The notes under the pieces were generated by a model. The model was not told the origin of the DNA, made no database searches, and saw only the letters and a program-made list of their open reading frames with translations. Made by a program: the position numbers and the translations under genes. From Thermoplasmata archaeon (GTDB lineage: Archaea > Thermoplasmatota > Thermoplasmata > UBA10834 > DTMW01), in NCBI GenBank assembly GCA_029858465.1, contig JAOUEZ010000009.1, positions 1 through 18,706 on the forward strand: a stretch of DNA of 18,706 bases. The letters are read 5' to 3'. Positions 14,761 to 18,706 of this stretch are shown here, piece after piece; the first letter of the stretch is position 1, and each line of letters starts with the position of its first letter.

Positions 14761-17700
14761 ATGACTCAAGAACAAGAAAAATTAACAGATGAATCTATGC
14801 AGAGTCCGACTGAAATGGCTGAGTCCGAGCCATTGGGCAAACCAATGAAGCCGAAGACAAAGCCATGGATCCCGATTGTTGCGATTGTCGTAGTCATCGC
14901 ACTGATCGGGACGGCCTTTGTTGTCTTGTTTGTTCCTTTGGGAGCTCCGGAAGGGCCATTTCTGGATGCGAAGACAGCACCTTCTTCGGTCAACCTCTAC
15001 AAGGGGCAACAGGTGAAGATTATCGGATATGCAACTTATAAGAACAACTCTGAAGACACCGGAATCAATGTAAGCAGAAATGTTGCCTCGTTGCAGCAGT
15101 TCATCAAATGGGATGGAACACCGCTGGGTACTCTGACGAGAGGCTTGACGGACGATAGCGAGGTCTACGAGACATTAAAATCGACAACCGTGGGATCAGC
15201 CAGGTTAAACTGGACATTCAAATATACCGCTCAGGACAACACAGTCTATACCAAGACTGTCTTCATAAATATCACGGTAAATACAGAGATCCTGGGATAT
15301 CTGGAAATCTCGCCTTCAAGCGCTGTGATGCTCAAGAATACCATGCTGGAGTTCACCGTCAAGGCTTACATGACGGATGACACGGAACCAACTGGAGCAT
15401 CTTTTTCCTGGGAGCTGAACACCACTGAAGCAGGGACTATATCTGATGATACTGGCAACGCCACCACCGTGACTGCAGCAAATGTGACTGACACGGTTGA
15501 TGCTTCACTGATATGCACCGCTACCTATGCAGGTGTAACGATTGACAGCAGCGCAGAAATTATGGTCATTCATACACCGCCTCCGCAGGAGATTGACACA
15601 AGAATCTACGACCTGTTCAACGTACCGTTCAGAGACTTCTGGAACCAGAGGAATGACTCATTCGTTCAACACAATTCCTTCCCGTATATTGAGCAGTGGC
15701 GCGGAGCTCCAGCTGGAAATAACTGGCTTTACAGCGATGCAAGAATGAATGTCACTGCAAAGAATGTCACCACAGTGAGCACCTCTGGAAATCCATGGTA
15801 TGTCCCTGTCCTGAACCCGACTGTCAAGGGCGGGAACATTTGGCTTGACTGGAAGTGCGATTATCTCACCGAGGCGGAGGCATTAGCCGACTATCCTGCA
15901 AGTATTTCCGGCTGGTATGATGGCTGGTTCTGGAGATGGAACGGCACCGTGACAATGGACAGGACCGCGGCGAAGATGGTACTGGGCATGACCGATGCGG
16001 ACTTCAACAACTTCGACAACTGGAAAGCGACAAGTTTCGGCACAGTCAAGACAAAATGGAGCCAGTGGATTTCTGCCGAGGCGGACAAGTGGGGTGTGTA
16101 TTGGGCATATGAATACGTTTTCAATGGCCTCTCGGAGACTTATGACATAAAGAAGGTCGGCGACAAAATAGTGTTCTTAATTGTTGATCACATGTCATGG
16201 GGAGCCGAGTCATTATTGCAGAGATGGTGGAGATATACTTTCCTCCATTACGAGTACTGGCCTGAGAATGTGCATTTCACAGGGCACATCGGCACAATGT
16301 GGTCTGACTTCAACATCGAGCAGGAACTCCAATACACTTTGCAGGGCTACAACACGACGAAGGAAGGAAAGCCCGCTTGGGTATTCGAGGTCGTACACGC
16401 CGATGCCTTGACCGGTGGCAGCAGCCAGTATCAGTCAGAGCTTACCAAGTATAAAGATAACCCGAATGCCACGTATGACGGTTACTACACAGGAATCATC
16501 GGAAGCGGAAAATACGGAACATACTCCGACTTCGATTACACGCCTTACTTCTGGAACCTCGGCGTGAACGATTCGCTTGTCATCGAATGGGAAGATTCCG
16601 AGAACTACATCGGATACATACATGACCCGGCGAACCCAACAGATATTACGAATACAATCACTGGACATATCACACCGAGATGGATCGAGCCGATTCCAAC
16701 AGAGCTTCCCGATAATGTGATGGTAGATCTTACCAACACGACGATAACTTTCAAGGGGCCTATGGACGCGCTCAACTGGAGCAAATACTCCGTGAACGCG
16801 AGGGAGCTCCGCGAGAATTGGAGTCGAATCAATAATCCGCCTCTTCTCCCACGCGGCTGTCCATGGATAGAGTTCGTCGTCAATACTGAGACACAGCAGG
16901 CACCGATTGTGACAATAGGCGGACCTACGAAAGTTGCCAACGACACGAACGTCGTCTACAATGGTAGCGGTTGTTGGGATGTCGATGGTCAAATTGTATC
17001 GTGGGACTGGGACATGGGCGATGGATCGACTTATACAACTCCAGTCGTCACTCACAAGTACACGGTACTCGGTAATTACATCCTCAATCTGACTGTGACT
17101 GATGATGACGGGTTGACTGCCACTGCGATATTGCACATTAACGTGTCTCTTAATCTTCAGCCTGACGCCGTAATAAAAGCTCCGTCAGTGGGATTTAGAG
17201 GCATACCGATGACATTCGATGGCAGCTTCTCAACCGATGATGATGGTACCATCTCTAACTACACTTGGAACTATGGTGACGGACAGATGGGATATGGAGC
17301 CATTGTATCCCATACCTATCCAGATGTATACGGAGTCTACACAGTCACCTTAACAGTCACAGATGACAATCTTGTCATACCATTGAGCGACCAAGCGACT
17401 CTTAAGATTTCAATTGTGAGCGGACCTGGTCTCCCAGTAGCGAAGATCGTCTCTCCGATGACAGCGATTGCCGGACAAGCTACTCAATTAAGCGGACTCA
17501 TGTCCTATTCAAGTGTGAACGGTAGCTCGGTAACTGTCTATGATTGGGACTTCGGCGACACCAACACTGGAACTGTAGCGACTCCGAGCCATACTTGGGC
17601 AGCTGCAGGCACTTATACGATAACCCTCACGGTTGAGGACAACAACGGCAACGTGAGTTACCCTGTCACTCAGAGCATCGAAGTAGTTGCAGCAGGAGCA

Positions 17701-18706
17701 AGAAATATTGCTCTCTCTCTTGACAGGCACTCTCTATTGCCAGGGGAGTCTACAACATTGACAGTGAGAGTCGTCGATGGTCAGGGCACGCTTGTTTCTA
17801 CTTACAGCGGAACAGCTGACCTGGAATGCAATGCGACGGTCGGAGTGACTCTTCCAGCCACTGCAACGATAACGAACGGTGTCGGATCGGTATCTGTCAC
17901 CTTTGCGAACGCAGGAGCGTACAGGATCAATGCAACAGTAGGGACAATGACAAGCAGCGAATTCGCCAGCGTCAATCAGAGGACAGTGGAATTCACAATC
18001 TATGACATATTCCAATATCCGCTGTATGCTCATTGGGACCGAAGAGTGATCTATTACTCAATGATGGACGAGCCGTACAGGAATACCACCCCGGTAGTCG
18101 AAATCTACAGACCTGGCACACAAGTCACTGAGGCACAGCTGACAACTACCTACAGGCTCAATGTCGAGGCGAGGAATGTCAACGAGATACGCATAACCAA
18201 CCCGACATTTGTGCCGAGGATGAACCCGACGGCCGGCACTACAGGCAGCGCTCACTACGATGTGGGCTACCAGTATCAGAGTGATGCGCAGCTTTGGGAC
18301 TTATACCAGGAGGGAAAGATTAGCTTAGGGCAATACAACGCCAAGGACGGCTGGGAGTACTACATGTCTGGGAACCTTACAATGGACCGGACCTCGGCTG
18401 CTCATCTGATCGATCTTCCAGTTTTGGAAGCGGATGTACCTGCCTGGTGGGTCATCAACAATTGGACGATCGGATACGACAACTGGCAATGGCTCTGGTG
18501 GACCAACGAGAGCGGCTATACGCTCAACAGCGGCAGAATCGACATAAGAGCGTCCGATGACGGCTATCCGATCAACCAGGGATACTGGAATTCCGAGTTC
18601 TGGCTCCAGGAGTGGGCTGACGGAAGCGTATCGCTCAAATTCTGGAGAATCGGATACGGTGAGGACATCCTGCTCATGAGGCAGCTGTACTGGGGCGGAG
18701 AGTCGT
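14761..18706 (+). CDS. Large membrane-anchored surface protein with three PKD domains and duplicated Trp-rich domains (partial, 3' end off the right edge)
   Basis: The frame is open for 1315 codons from ATG 14761 to the window end, with no stop. Layout: a lysine-containing cytoplasmic tail (1-35), one membrane segment (about 36-59, WIPIVAIVVVIALIGTAFVV), β-rich segments, an Ig-like region (about 175-275), Trp-rich module A (from about 279), three PKD domains (about 714-795, 800-887 and 892-976, with DWDMGDG, TWNYGDG and DWDFGD cores), an invasin/Big-like segment (about 980-1075) and Trp-rich module B (from about 1078). I count about 30 N-x-S/T sequons, consistent with a glycosylated outside protein. 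PKD domains are common in archaeal surface proteins. Candidate roles are S-layer or cell-envelope structure, adhesion, or binding of polymers; no catalytic motif is recognised. Neighbouring genes give no functional hint. Confidence 0.85.
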   Translation, partial: MTQEQEKLTDESMQSPTEMAESEPLGKPMKPKTKPWIPIVAIVVVIALIGTAFVVLFVPLGAPEGPFLDAKTAPSSVNLYKGQQVKIIGYATYKNNSEDTGINVSRNVASLQQFIKWDGTPLGTLTRGLTDDSEVYETLKSTTVGSARLNWTFKYTAQDNTVYTKTVFINITVNTEILGYLEISPSSAVMLKNTMLEFTVKAYMTDDTEPTGASFSWELNTTEAGTISDDTGNATTVTAANVTDTVDASLICTATYAGVTIDSSAEIMVIHTPPPQEIDTRIYDLFNVPFRDFWNQRNDSFVQHNSFPYIEQWRGAPAGNNWLYSDARMNVTAKNVTTVSTSGNPWYVPVLNPTVKGGNIWLDWKCDYLTEAEALADYPASISGWYDGWFWRWNGTVTMDRTAAKMVLGMTDADFNNFDNWKATSFGTVKTKWSQWISAEADKWGVYWAYEYVFNGLSETYDIKKVGDKIVFLIVDHMSWGAESLLQRWWRYTFLHYEYWPENVHFTGHIGTMWSDFNIEQELQYTLQGYNTTKEGKPAWVFEVVHADALTGGSSQYQSELTKYKDNPNATYDGYYTGIIGSGKYGTYSDFDYTPYFWNLGVNDSLVIEWEDSENYIGYIHDPANPTDITNTITGHITPRWIEPIPTELPDNVMVDLTNTTITFKGPMDALNWSKYSVNARELRENWSRINNPPLLPRGCPWIEFVVNTETQQAPIVTIGGPTKVANDTNVVYNGSGCWDVDGQIVSWDWDMGDGSTYTTPVVTHKYTVLGNYILNLTVTDDDGLTATAILHINVSLNLQPDAVIKAPSVGFRGIPMTFDGSFSTDDDGTISNYTWNYGDGQMGYGAIVSHTYPDVYGVYTVTLTVTDDNLVIPLSDQATLKISIVSGPGLPVAKIVSPMTAIAGQATQLSGLMSYSSVNGSSVTVYDWDFGDTNTGTVATPSHTWAAAGTYTITLTVEDNNGNVSYPVTQSIEVVAAGARNIALSLDRHSLLPGESTTLTVRVVDGQGTLVSTYSGTADLECNATVGVTLPATATITNGVGSVSVTFANAGAYRINATVGTMTSSEFASVNQRTVEFTIYDIFQYPLYAHWDRRVIYYSMMDEPYRNTTPVVEIYRPGTQVTEAQLTTTYRLNVEARNVNEIRITNPTFVPRMNPTAGTTGSAHYDVGYQYQSDAQLWDLYQEGKISLGQYNAKDGWEYYMSGNLTMDRTSAAHLIDLPVLEADVPAWWVINNWTIGYDNWQWLWWTNESGYTLNSGRIDIRASDDGYPINQGYWNSEFWLQEWADGSVSLKFWRIGYGEDILLMRQLYWGGES
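15595..16260 (+). repeat. Trp-rich module A (first copy, within the surface protein)
   Basis: Residues about 279-500. Landmarks are IYDLF (282-286), RMNVTAKNV (328-336), YVPVLNPT (347-354) and TMDRTAA (398-404), then a tryptophan-dense stretch and GAESLLQRWW. The first-copy domain may extend to about residue 700, where the sequence has no second-copy counterpart in the window. Confidence 0.65.
17992..18706 (+). repeat. Trp-rich module B (second copy, within the surface protein; cut by the window edge)
   Basis: Residues about 1078-1315. Landmarks in the same order as the first copy are IYDIF (1080-1084), RLNVEARNV (1132-1140), FVPRMNPT (1150-1157) and TMDRTSA (1207-1213), then a tryptophan-dense stretch and GEDILLMRQLYWGG. 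Offsets between matching motifs are 798-809 residues, so the copies are colinear with small gaps. Confidence 0.65.

Noticed and set aside
16435..17136. A 233-codon minus-strand open frame within the surface protein gene.
   Set aside because: It is antisense to a clear PKD-domain coding frame and has no domain or start signal of its own.
1..18706. CRISPR array, insertion sequence, prophage or tRNA-linked island.
   Set aside because: I saw no regularly spaced repeats, transposase or integrase motifs, tRNA genes or attachment-site repeats.

Overview
The window looks archaeal, most likely from an uncultured anaerobic member of the Thermoplasmatota or a related euryarchaeal group. This is inferred from TATA-type (TTTATAT-like) promoter boxes, strong GGAGGTGA-type ribosome binding sites mixed with starts that have none, TTG and GTG starts, a GHMP-type homoserine kinase, V4R-domain proteins, corrinoid methyl-transfer genes and a PKD-domain surface protein with many N-glycosylation sequons. 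No ribosomal or tRNA gene is present to confirm it. I see no insertion sequence, phage gene or CRISPR array.

Left third (1-5730): the N-terminal 318 codons of a LeuA-family 2-isopropylmalate synthase lie on the minus strand and run off the left edge. Its upstream region holds a TATA box and, between box and gene, a 19-codon open reading frame with six consecutive leucine codons. This looks like a leucine leader peptide and is the most unusual signal in the window. Next come two tandem full-length paralogues of an uncharacterised V4R-domain protein (minus), a divergent prephenate dehydratase (pheA, plus), and ilvD (minus), which meets pheA tail to tail with overlapping stop codons.

Centre (4069-10578): the minus-strand run thrC-hom-lysC-ilvD has gaps of 10, 33 and 12 nt and reads as one operon. 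Homoserine kinase (thrB) lies just upstream on the opposite strand. Together they give aspartate activation, homoserine formation and threonine synthesis, plus the dihydroxy-acid dehydratase of the branched-chain pathway. Aspartate-semialdehyde dehydrogenase and threonine dehydratase are not in the window.

Right centre (10656-14406): a compact corrinoid methyl-transfer module. It comprises a corrinoid-binding protein (minus), a divergent pterin-binding methyltransferase (plus) and a RACo-type ferredoxin/ASKHA reductive activator of corrinoid proteins (minus). No substrate-specific methyltransferase is present. The module abuts the homoserine/threonine genes, so a role in methionine synthesis is a reasonable alternative to one-carbon catabolism. 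Hairpins and palindromes mark its promoters and 3' ends.

Right end (14761-18706): the first 1315 codons of a very large membrane-anchored surface protein that continues past the right edge. It carries two diverged copies of an unrecognised tryptophan-rich domain, each preceded by an Ig-like segment, with three PKD domains between them.
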